Part shown: piece by piece, positions 57,510-64,000 of the stretch
Layout of the letters: each line of letters starts with the position of its first letter
Numbering within the stretch: the stretch's first letter is position 1
Origin: Prostheceraeus crozeri
Lineage: Eukaryota; Platyhelminthes; Polycladida; Euryleptidae
Direction: 5' to 3'
DNA length: 64,000 nucleotides
Assembly: GCA_907163375.1 (NCBI GenBank)
Contig: CAJQUW010014274.1
Location: forward strand, 1-64,000
Made by a program: the position numbers and the translations under genes
The notes under the pieces: model-generated
The model's input: the letters and a program-made list of their open reading frames with translations, nothing else
What the model was told of the DNA's origin: nothing
The model's database searches: none

Positions 57510-57635
57510 ATGTGCTTTGAGTGTCGTAGACGTGGTCTTATTAGATACATTTTACTTTTTCGTTGCCATCATATCATTTGTGTATTTTGTCGTGAAAAGC
57601 ATCGATGTAATTCTTCATTTTGTAATATGTTATAG
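57510..57635 (+). CDS. Polinton B: small RING-like zinc protein 1
   Basis: This 41-residue frame reads MCFECRRRGLIRYILLFRC, then HHIICVFCREKHRCNSSFC. The C-x2-C, C-H-x3-C-x2-C and final Cys pairs resemble a minimal RING or zinc-ribbon. It resembles the C-terminal half of the second such protein at 58,712. It is short and could be the end of a spliced product, since the frame is open upstream to 57,387. Confidence 0.4.
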   Translation: MCFECRRRGLIRYILLFRCHHIICVFCREKHRCNSSFCNML

Positions 57636-57668
57636 AACGTTTCCTTAGATGTGTAATTTCCGTTTTAG

Positions 57669-58217
57669 GCTTCTATCATCATTTTTATGGATTGTGAGGG
57701 TGAACCTGTACAGGAGCTCAGTGCTATTGCTATGAACAATTGGACATATCAGATTGTTAGTGTCTATCATCAACATGCCAACTGCGATCCCAATGTTGAT
57801 CAATGGGCGAGAAAACACATTCATGGACTTAATCTGAAATATTTGCAAGACTATGGCTTTTCTTGTGAGAGTGCTCTTCTAATTGACTTTAAACGATGGT
57901 TAGCTGCTTTCAATGTTATACGCATCTTTTGTAATAATCCTGGTAAGGAGAGGAAAGTATTTCCCAATCTAATCATTGATGATATTTTGCTCCCGCCTTG
58001 GGATAGTAGAGTGAATCAACATTATCATGAAGTCACGAAACGTTTTAAGGATTTGTGTGTTCCTATTTTGTCTGTTCGTTGTAGTAGCTACGTTCATAAC
58101 CAATGCTTCTTTCCTCCTTACCTCAACACTGCCAAAGTCCTGTATGGTTATCATTGCTCGCTGTATGATAGTTACCAGCTGTATCTATTTTATCTCTTTC
58201 AAACCATTGATTTATAA
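57669..58217 (+). CDS. Polinton B: DEDD/DnaQ-like exonuclease candidate
   Basis: The first Met is at 57,687, but the frame is open back to an acceptor-like TTTTAG at 57,668. The preceding residues (ASIIIF) complete a hydrophobic strand before DCEGEPVQELSAIAM, so the real start is probably an upstream exon. Strand-DxE...ELSAI is the exonuclease motif I of the DnaQ/RNase T fold. A second acidic motif could be in LLIDFKRWLAAFNVIRIFCN, with the rest helical. If correct, it is a stand-alone 3'-5' nuclease. The call rests on motif I and order only. Confidence 0.45.
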   Translation, partial: ASIIIFMDCEGEPVQELSAIAMNNWTYQIVSVYHQHANCDPNVDQWARKHIHGLNLKYLQDYGFSCESALLIDFKRWLAAFNVIRIFCNNPGKERKVFPNLIIDDILLPPWDSRVNQHYHEVTKRFKDLCVPILSVRCSSYVHNQCFFPPYLNTAKVLYGYHCSLYDSYQLYLFYLFQTIDL

Positions 58218-58304
58218 TGCATGCTTGTTACCGTTATTCAATAAATGTTACTATGAGAAGAGTTGTTGTTTTCATGCAATGGATGGGTTAGATAAAGGGC
58301 GATC

Positions 58305-58715
58305 ATGTCTTTCTCAAACGACTGCGGAACATTACATTTTCATAGGCAAAGTTTAAAAGGAGCTGTTCAAGATTATGTGATAAATTTTCATAAAGATGAG
58401 ACCGACATCGAAGCAGTGGTCGATGATGCTAGCACTCTATTTCTAGAGTTAATGAATACATTCTCTGATAGCATTATCATGGCGCGATTAGTTGCGAAAA
58501 TTAAGTTTAGTCATTTTGGAAAGGAAGAGGTGGAAACTCGCTCTTTCCATTTTACTTCTTATTCAATGGAAGTGGTAGATCACCCCGAAGAATTTTTTAA
58601 AAGACATATGATAAAAATTGCTGAACGTCTTAACGCATTTAACCATCATGGTAGCAGTCTAGTGATTGAAGCGATTTCAGATATTCACATTCAACTTTCC
58701 ATAAAGAAAAATTGA
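58305..58715 (+). CDS. Polinton B: protein resembling the N-terminal domain of Polinton polymerases
   Basis: This 136-residue frame contains SLKGAVQDYVINFHKDE, ELMNTFSDSIIMARLVAKIK, an FHFTSYSMEVVDHPEEFFKR block and NHHGSSLVIEAISDIHIQLS. The last two parts recall the ...f.s....i....e...l......i...l..f...GSgw.i..i..l.l.l... pattern that stands in front of the polymerase in other animal Polintons. Here it stands alone. Its stop overlaps the next gene's start by four bases. Confidence 0.45.
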   Translation: MSFSNDCGTLHFHRQSLKGAVQDYVINFHKDETDIEAVVDDASTLFLELMNTFSDSIIMARLVAKIKFSHFGKEEVETRSFHFTSYSMEVVDHPEEFFKRHMIKIAERLNAFNHHGSSLVIEAISDIHIQLSIKKN

Positions 58716-59041
58716 AAATGCAGTGGTACTTGATTGTAGCACAACTGGTTTTCGAGCTATGTCTGCTCACTCTCGAAGTATATTCCTTCTGTACATGCGT
58801 CTATTATTTAGAAAAGGCTAGCAAATTCATATCTTCAAAAAGACTTGCTATAGACATCAGTAACGGTGAAACTATGTGTTGCGATGTATGTAAGCGAAAG
58901 GATGGAAATGAAAAGCGCATCTTCAAGAGATGTAAGCATGCTTTTTGTCAACGCTGTTTCATACGTAATTGCATTCAACTTTGCCAATGTAACCACTGTG
59001 ATATTGCTCATTTCGAGTGTCACTTATGTCGCAATAGTTAG
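58712..59041 (+). CDS. Polinton B: membrane-anchored RING-like protein 2
   Basis: This 109-residue frame has an N-terminal hydrophobic segment WYLIVAQLVFELCLLTLEVY (signal or TM), then a zinc region: MCCDVCKRKDGNEKRIFKRC, KHAFCQRCFIRNCIQLCQC, NHCDIAHFECHLCRNS. The C-x2-C...C-x-H-x2-C-x2-C...C-x2-C order suits a RING-type ubiquitin ligase at a membrane. Host-interaction is inferred. Confidence 0.6.
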   Translation: MKMQWYLIVAQLVFELCLLTLEVYSFCTCVYYLEKASKFISSKRLAIDISNGETMCCDVCKRKDGNEKRIFKRCKHAFCQRCFIRNCIQLCQCNHCDIAHFECHLCRNS

Positions 59042-59092
59042 TACCTATGCAAATGTGGTAAAGATAGGTTTTAGCAAAGACTAACACGGAAA

Positions 59093-59449
59093 ATGGCGAA
59101 ACGTAAAATGACGAAACGTAAAAGTCAAAAGTTTTCTTCAGCCATTCAAGCTCTCCGACGAATGAAAGCAAGTCAGCGATACAATGCTATACGACATGCT
59201 AACGATAAATTCATTTGTGAAATTATTTCTCATGTGAGGAAGTTGAGGACGAAGAAATTAGCACCAAAACAACGAAAGTTACTTAAGCGATATGCTACGA
59301 AATTGCGTTTCATCTCCAATCCTAAAGTCACCCTTCAAAGAAAGAGGAAAACGCTAACACAAAAGGGCGGTTTCCTTTCAGCAATACTTCCAATGATAGC
59401 TCCTGCCGTGGGCAACCTATTGGGTAATATCTTTGGCTCTAAGCGTTAA
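59093..59449 (+). CDS. Polinton B: basic core/pX-like protein
   Basis: This 118-residue frame is very Lys/Arg-rich from the start (MAKRKMTKRKSQKFSSAIQA). It continues with a helical centre containing RHANDKFICEIISHVRKL and KLAPKQRKLLKRYATKLRFI, and ends in KGGFLSAILPMIAPAVGNLL and a GSKR tail. This pattern, a basic body and a QKGGFL hydrophobic end, is repeatedly found in animal Polintons beside the ATPase and recalls adenoviral core or membrane-active peptides. Its end overlaps the ATPase start. Confidence 0.65.
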   Translation: MAKRKMTKRKSQKFSSAIQALRRMKASQRYNAIRHANDKFICEIISHVRKLRTKKLAPKQRKLLKRYATKLRFISNPKVTLQRKRKTLTQKGGFLSAILPMIAPAVGNLLGNIFGSKR

Positions 59450-60098
59450 TTATGCAAATGTTGAATCTCAAAGTAATAAAATGGATTTCAGACTTCAATG
59501 TGATAAAGTTCTGACTGTATCAGGTCCATCTCATGCAGGTAAAACTGTTTTCACGCTGAATTTATTGGATAAAAGAAGGGAGTTGTTTAAGGAACCTATC
59601 AATCGAGTGATTTGGTGTTATGGTATTTATCAACCATCGCTGTTTCAGGAATTGCAAAGTCGCAACTTTCTTCGACATGAAGGAATTATTCCAGTGGATA
59701 AACTTCAGTCTAATGATGTTGTTGTATTGGATGATTTATTAAAAGAAAGTAAGAATTCAAAAGATGTTACAGATATGTTCACACGCGCAGCACATCATAA
59801 AAGGTGCTTTATCATCTATATCACACAAAATTTGTTTCCTGATGGAAAAGAAGCTCGTACACGAAACCTGAATACACACTATTATGCTATTTTCAAGAAT
59901 CCGCGAGATAAAAGTCAATTTGAAATTTTAGCGCGACAAGTTGCACCCAGAGGATCAAAAGCCTTAATTGAAATTTTTCAAGCAGCTACTGAAAAACCAC
60001 ACGGTTACTTATTCATTGACTTTACGCAAGAGTGTCCGGAAGAATTTAGATTTCGAAGTGATATTTTGAAAACTCCCATGATTATCTACAAACTATGA
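59433..60098 (+). CDS. Polinton B: A32/FtsK-type packaging ATPase
   Basis: This 221-residue frame has Walker A in LTVSGPSHAGKTVFTLNLLD (about residues 28-47), Walker B in QSNDVVVLDDLLKESKN (DD), a sensor-like HHKRCFIIYITQNLFP with the conserved Gln after the strand, and an ARTRNLNTHYYAIFKNPRD block. This is the order of Polinton, poxvirus A32 and adenovirus IVa2-like DNA packaging motors. An alternative start is Met at 59,481 (MDFRLQCD), which would remove the overlap with the preceding gene. Confidence 0.85.
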   Translation: MALSVNYANVESQSNKMDFRLQCDKVLTVSGPSHAGKTVFTLNLLDKRRELFKEPINRVIWCYGIYQPSLFQELQSRNFLRHEGIIPVDKLQSNDVVVLDDLLKESKNSKDVTDMFTRAAHHKRCFIIYITQNLFPDGKEARTRNLNTHYYAIFKNPRDKSQFEILARQVAPRGSKALIEIFQAATEKPHGYLFIDFTQECPEEFRFRSDILKTPMIIYKL

Positions 60099-60787
60099 GT
60101 TCTTATTCTCGCATGATTGTTATTCCTCAGGATGAATATGTACAATTGACTGCCATGCAGCAAGTAAAGCAACCTCTTGCAAATCAAATGTATAGGAAAG
60201 AAATAGATTATCAGCAAAATGTTCACATCAAAGATCCGCATCGTGCTGTATTATTACAATCGGAAACTGTTGAGCAATTGAAAAACTTGAAGAATAAGAT
60301 GCGTGACTCTGTATCGACTGCTACACCTTTAGCATCTCGCGCACATGCCATATCTCTTTTCAACAGTATTGAACCCCATCTCAATGTAAATGATAGAGGA
60401 GAAATCATTACAGATGAAAATAAAGTGATTGATGCTTCACGTTATGAAGACTTGATTCAGTATGCGACACGTAGAAAGCGTCGTCAGGGCTATGTTCCAC
60501 CTGGTTGGACATACTTTCTTAAACTATTGAAAAAGCATAATGTACCAAAATTTGCTTTGAATAATGAGACATTGAAAGAACTTGATTCAACAGTGGCTAC
60601 TTCTCCAATGCTTCAGACGATGAAAATGCCAACAAATTGGTTTAAGACGTCACCTGCTACATCCCCTCCCACACTCACTAAGCAAACAAGAGGAAGAACT
60701 CGACGTAGATCTACATCGCCACTAAAACTAGTAAAAGGAAAACGTAAAACAGCTCCTCCTAGGAAATACATGTTCTCAGACTATTAA
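60095..60787 (+). CDS. Polinton B: conserved Polinton protein of unknown function
   Basis: The ATG overlaps the ATPase stop (ATGA), typical of tight packing. The protein of 230 residues starts MSSYSRMIVIPQDEYVQLTA and has a helical middle. It then carries YEDLIQYATRRKRRQGYVPP plus GWTYFLKLLKKHNVPKFAL, a pattern seen in many animal Polintons next to the ATPase (the P.Gw..F...L....vP block). It ends in an Arg/Ser/Thr-rich tail. Its function is not known; a virion role is likely from position. Confidence 0.6.
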   Translation: MSSYSRMIVIPQDEYVQLTAMQQVKQPLANQMYRKEIDYQQNVHIKDPHRAVLLQSETVEQLKNLKNKMRDSVSTATPLASRAHAISLFNSIEPHLNVNDRGEIITDENKVIDASRYEDLIQYATRRKRRQGYVPPGWTYFLKLLKKHNVPKFALNNETLKELDSTVATSPMLQTMKMPTNWFKTSPATSPPTLTKQTRGRTRRRSTSPLKLVKGKRKTAPPRKYMFSDY

Positions 60788-60788
60788 T

Positions 60789-61004
60789 ATGAAGCAGATG
60801 TGTTGCTTGCCATGTAATGAGCCGCCAGAGGTGAATGTCGTTGTCACTTGTACTTGCTGCGCAAGCTCTCATAATGAAACCCCTAAGCAATGTGAACACG
60901 ATCGCAAAACCGCTAAAGCTAAATGCTGCAGTTGTTGTAAATGTAGAAAGGCAAGAAAACAAAAAGATGAGAAGGAGGAAAAAGAGTCAGTCGTCATCGA
61001 CTGA
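60789..61004 (+). CDS. Polinton B: small Cys-rich frame overlapping integrase
   Basis: This 71-residue frame opens two bases after the previous stop. It has many CC and CxC pairs (MKQMCCLPCNEPPEVNVVVT, CTCCASS, KCCSCCKCRKARKQKDEKEE). It overlaps the first part of the integrase frame. It may be a real small zinc protein, or only the 5' part of the integrase message. Confidence 0.35.
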   Translation: MKQMCCLPCNEPPEVNVVVTCTCCASSHNETPKQCEHDRKTAKAKCCSCCKCRKARKQKDEKEEKESVVID

Positions 61005-62055
61005 ACGTTTGAAGTCAATCTATTATGATGTAAAACATCCGGCAGGATTTGCATCTATCAAGAAATTATCAAAAGCGAGTGGTCTTCCACAATCACAAGT
61101 GAAACGATGGTTAAAGGGTCAGGCTACCTATACACTCCACAAACAAGCGAAAAAAAAGTACCGCACCCGCCATTATATTGTTCTTGACATCGATGAACAG
61201 TGGCAAGCAGATTTGTGCGATGTCGCCTCCATTTCAAAACATAACTCGGACAATAATTTTATTTTAACCGTCATTGATATTTTCTCGCGTTATGCGTGGG
61301 CTCAACCTTTAAAAACTAAAGAAGGGAAAGGAGTAGCAAAAGCATTCCAAACAATTTTTCGAGAAGGTCGCATTCCAAAAAGAATTCAGAGTGATCAAGG
61401 AAAAGAGTTTGAAAATCAACATGTGAGAAGATTATTTGAGAGGCATGACATTGAGTTGTTTAGTGTAAAGAGTGCTTATAAAGCTGCACTCGTTGAACGT
61501 TTTAATCGCACATTAAAAAATCGCTTGTGGCGACATTTTACTGCCAACTTGACACAAAATTGGACAAAGGTTCTACAAGATACACTCCATGCCTACAATC
61601 ACTCTATTCATCGTTCTATTGGACTCAGACCAGTAGATGTAAATGCTGACAATGTAGATAAAGTGCGCGAATCATTACAACGTAAACGCACTCATGTGAA
61701 AAGTGATGTGAAAATTGGCGATAAAGTTCGTATCTCAAAAGTGAAAAGTGTTTTTGCTAAAGGGTACCTCCCGAATTGGACAGAGGAGGTATTTACAGTA
61801 TCAAGGATTAATCAAAAAGACTCTCCGACCACCTACAAGTTGAAAGATTACGATAATGAAGAAATTGAGGGTAGCTTTTACCGCGATGAGATTGAGGTAG
61901 TCACTGAAAGTGAAACATATTTGGTAGAGAAAATCATTCGATGTAAAAAACGGCAAGGTGAAGAATGGTGTCTTGTTAAATGGACTGGTTATCCTTCAAG
62001 TATGAACTCTTGGAAGCGTCGTGCCGACATCTTTCATCTAAGTGATCGACAGTGA
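60835..62055 (+). CDS. Polinton B: rve integrase with chromodomain
   Basis: The frame is 406 residues from 60,835; a likelier start is Met at 60,967 (MRRRKKSQSSS), which avoids most overlap with the Cys-rich frame. The domains in order are an HTH-like SIKKLSKASGLPQSQVKRWL, the catalytic core with WQADLCDVASI (first D), RIQSDQGKEFENQHVRRLFE (second D) and KAALVERFNRTLKNRLWRHF (E), then the DNA-binding tail with IGDKVRISKVKSVFAKGYLP, and a C-terminal chromodomain (YLVEKIIRCKKRQGEEWCLV, then KWTGYPSSMNSW). The DDE triad is present. Such integrases insert the element with 6-bp duplications; the chromodomain may steer it to marked chromatin. Confidence 0.9.
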   Translation: MSLSLVLAAQALIMKPLSNVNTIAKPLKLNAAVVVNVERQENKKMRRRKKSQSSSTERLKSIYYDVKHPAGFASIKKLSKASGLPQSQVKRWLKGQATYTLHKQAKKKYRTRHYIVLDIDEQWQADLCDVASISKHNSDNNFILTVIDIFSRYAWAQPLKTKEGKGVAKAFQTIFREGRIPKRIQSDQGKEFENQHVRRLFERHDIELFSVKSAYKAALVERFNRTLKNRLWRHFTANLTQNWTKVLQDTLHAYNHSIHRSIGLRPVDVNADNVDKVRESLQRKRTHVKSDVKIGDKVRISKVKSVFAKGYLPNWTEEVFTVSRINQKDSPTTYKLKDYDNEEIEGSFYRDEIEVVTESETYLVEKIIRCKKRQGEEWCLVKWTGYPSSMNSWKRRADIFHLSDRQ

Positions 62056-62096
62056 TTCATGCAAAGTTGTAACTAACAATGTTTAGGGTTTGAGCT

Positions 62097-62552
62097 ATGA
62101 ATCCAACTGCCTCATTTTATTCACGACCCTCCTATGTAAGTGGTGGAGGACAAATTTACATCGGCGCTCGCCGCCAACGTGGAGGTAGCATACTTGGTGC
62201 ACTGAAATCTGTTGTAGCACCTCTCATATCCAATGTCGGTAGATCTTTAAAACGAAATGTTTTAAGTAATGCCGTTGGCTTTGCTGGTGATGTTGCTAGT
62301 GATCTTTCCAGAGGTAGAAGTTTTAAGAGCAGTTTGTTGAATCGTGGGAAGGAACGCGGTTTAAAAACATTGAAGCAGACCTTTGCTGGTGTTACTCAAG
62401 GAAAGAAATCACCTAAACGAATGAATCAAGGAAGGAGTAAACATCGCGGAGCTAGTAAGGTGCGATCTTCAGTCAGAAGGCATTCACGCAAACGTCGTAG
62501 AGGCTCTAATCATTCATCAGGCGCTAAACGACGACGCTGCTATAACTTCTAA
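62097..62552 (+). CDS. Polinton B: minor capsid/core-like basic protein
   Basis: This 151-residue protein starts MNPTASFYSRPSYVSGGGQI, with a GGSILGALKSVVAPLISNVG hydrophobic stretch, then Ser/Arg/Lys-rich sequence and a very basic end (SVRRHSRKRRRGSNHSS). It resembles the Polinton protein class with GGG-y..QRG.G..g.l...a.p.l...g, likened to adenovirus pVI or core proteins. It directly precedes the major capsid gene. Confidence 0.65.
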   Translation: MNPTASFYSRPSYVSGGGQIYIGARRQRGGSILGALKSVVAPLISNVGRSLKRNVLSNAVGFAGDVASDLSRGRSFKSSLLNRGKERGLKTLKQTFAGVTQGKKSPKRMNQGRSKHRGASKVRSSVRRHSRKRRRGSNHSSGAKRRRCYNF

Positions 62553-62554
62553 TC

Positions 62555-63832
62555 ATGGAGTGTAAAACTTCCGGTTTTTGTTTGTTCGATCAACAAGCCA
62601 TACAGACAGATATTCTTAGTTCAAGTATTGTAGATTATCATCCTCGAACAGCTGAGAATGCTGGCCCCATTCAATTTGTTATTCCTGGTGGTAGTGATGA
62701 CTACATAGATTTGAGTTATGCGATGCTTGATTAGAGGTTTAGAATTCAGCAAGCATATGGAACTGCTATTGACGATGCACATAAAGTTGGACTGAACAAT
62801 TTACCATTGACTACATTACTTCGCGATGTTTCTCTAACGATTGGAGAGCAGCAGGTGGAAGGTGGTCAAAGCGATTATCCCTATAAATCATATTTCAATC
62901 ATGTATCACAGTTTCATCCAGCAGCACAAAAAAGTCATATGGAAGCCATGGGATGGTACAGAGATGAAGCAGGAAAATTTGATGTTGAAACAAACAGTGG
63001 CTTTGTAAAGCGATCTGCTATGATTAAAGATAGTAAAGTATGTCAGCTATATGGTCCGCTGAATTTAGACTTCTTTAGACAATCAAAGTTTTTACTCTGT
63101 AATACCAGCATGCGACTCAAGCTGACATTGAATAAGCCTGAATTTGCGCTGAATGCATTTGCTAAAGTTGACAATTTTAGAATTCATGTGGAAGATATTG
63201 CACTTTACATTCGTCGAGTAGTACCGAATCCAAGTGTCATTAGAGGGCATGCTGAAGGCCTTAACCGCCAAAATGCCATTTACCCCGTTCAGCATACAAA
63301 GCTTCTCACCTTTACAATTCCGAAAGATCAAAAGAGTTTCATGAAAGATGGCCTCTTTCCATCGGAAGCACCGAAGCTCCTCATGGTGGCAATGGTTGAA
63401 AATGATGCATTTAATGGTAATATAAAGAAGAATCCTTTCAATTTTAAACACAATCAGTTAAGTGAAATTGCTTTACGTGTAAATGGTGTGAATCATCCTG
63501 GTCCACCCTACAAACCAGATTTTGCTTCGGATCAATTTATGCGCAGTTATGTTGATTTTATGGATGTCTTTGGCTTTTACAATACGGATGACACCGACGG
63601 ACTCACTATGAAAGAGTTTAAGAGTGGATATACTATTTATGCATTTGATTTGACTGCTGACAGCGATATTAGTGCCCCCTATCGTCAAGCGAACGTGCCT
63701 CATAATATTCGTTTGGATTTGACGTTCAAAAGAACACTACCTGAGACGATCAATGTATTAATTTATGCAGTCTTCGATTCAAATATTGAAATTACAAAGT
63801 ATCGTGACGTGATTCTTCAGTATAATCGTTAA
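62555..63832 (+). pseudogene. Polinton B: major capsid protein (F54H12.2-like), about one break
   Basis: The gene spans about 425 codons. It contains the family blocks GPIQFVIPGGSDDYIDLSYA, NNLPLTTLLRDVSLTIGEQQ, KSYFNHVSQFHPAAQKSHME, LYGPLNLDFFRQSKFLLCNT, FRIHVEDIALYIRRVVPNPS and PKLLMVAMVENDAFNGNIKK. These match the protein widely annotated in invertebrates as uncharacterized F54H12.2-like, regarded as the Polinton double jelly-roll major capsid protein. Position between minor capsid and protease agrees. It carries about one break and otherwise looks whole. Confidence 0.8.
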
Positions 63833-64000
63833 TGAGTTGGTTGACTGCTGACGATATTAAGACTAAAGTGCAGCGTAATGCAGACGAAGCGACGTTGAAA
63901 TCTTTCGATAATGTCTATTCACTCAATACCTTACCACCTGCAGTAAATCACTATCCCATCTTTATTGTGCTAAACACTCATTCGCAGAATTTAGGCGGTG
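63832..64000 (+). CDS. Polinton B: adenain-like protease, N-terminal part (cut by window)
   Basis: The ATG overlaps the capsid stop (TAATG). The visible 56 residues read MSWLTADDIKTKVQRNADEA, SFDNVYSLNTLPPAVNHYPI and FIVLNTHSQNLGG, matching the f.gVya.d.lP.....p.a.ivNtd....gG.HW start of adenovirus-type cysteine proteases. The catalytic His-Trp would be the next codons, beyond the edge. Confidence 0.75.
   Translation, partial: MSWLTADDIKTKVQRNADEATLKSFDNVYSLNTLPPAVNHYPIFIVLNTHSQNLGG

Larger units (their letters stand above)
55711..64000 (+). mobile_element. Polinton/Maverick element B (well preserved, runs off the right edge)
   Basis: A likely left tip AGTAGTAAGAAAGTGACAAA begins at 55,711; AGT starts are usual for Polintons. 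It is followed by about 1 kb of repeat-rich, GC-rich leader and then a compact single-strand gene row typical of animal Polintons: exonuclease-like, RING-like, core-like, ATPase, a conserved unknown, integrase with chromodomain, minor capsid, major capsid, protease. The right end and the DNA polymerase lie outside the window. About one break is visible, so it is a young fossil or recent insertion. Its base composition differs clearly from Polinton A. Confidence 0.85.

Overview
This looks like a stretch of non-model invertebrate (metazoan) nuclear DNA that is almost wholly made of transposable elements. The evidence is the mix of families: a Penelope-like retroelement, jockey/CR1-like LINE fragments, mariner, Tc1, Tigger/pogo, P/THAP and CACTA DNA transposons, foldback repeats, and two Polinton/Maverick elements. 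The background is AT-rich. I cannot name the species. I found no rRNA, tRNA, CRISPR array or bacterial-type operon, and no host gene that I can identify with confidence. A few isolated exon-like ORFs are listed at low confidence.

Layout. 0-22 kb: old interspersed repeats. These are a mariner relic (3.8-5.0 kb), a Penelope-like reverse transcriptase with a long open frame (5.3-6.7 kb) and a structured 3' region, a LINE split by a foldback element that itself holds a smaller repeat (8.85-10.9 kb), a second mariner relic (11.8-12.7 kb), a Tigger relic (12.8-14.2 kb), and LINE pieces at 14.9-15.7 and 20.75-21.5 kb. 22-41.5 kb: Polinton A, an 18 kb, very AT-rich, heavily decayed virus-like element with inverted terminal repeats. 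It seems to sit inside an older Penelope-like insertion whose 3' end flanks it in opposite orientations. Its remnants include two capsid-type proteins, a packaging ATPase, a protein-primed DNA polymerase B, a phospholipase A2-like domain, an integrase and an adenain-type protease. A Tc1 copy is inserted in it. 41.5-55.7 kb: P-element pieces on both strands, a Tc1-like element with an intron-like gap, a LINE ending in an ATT microsatellite, a hairpin, a CACTA (Tnp2) relic, and long unannotated stretches. 55.7 kb to the window edge: Polinton B, of a different lineage. It is much better preserved, with a compact row of same-strand genes that runs off the right edge inside the protease gene.

How the genes work together. 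In Polinton B the visible genes form a replication, packaging and virion set: a DnaQ-like exonuclease candidate, two RING-like zinc proteins, a basic core-like protein, an A32-type ATPase, a chromodomain integrase, a minor capsid-like protein, the double jelly-roll major capsid protein and the protease. The DNA polymerase expected for the family is not in view and should lie to the right. Polinton A carries the same functional set in diverged form plus the phospholipase-like domain. Both are treated here as fossils: A has a couple of dozen or more breaks, B about one in the visible part.
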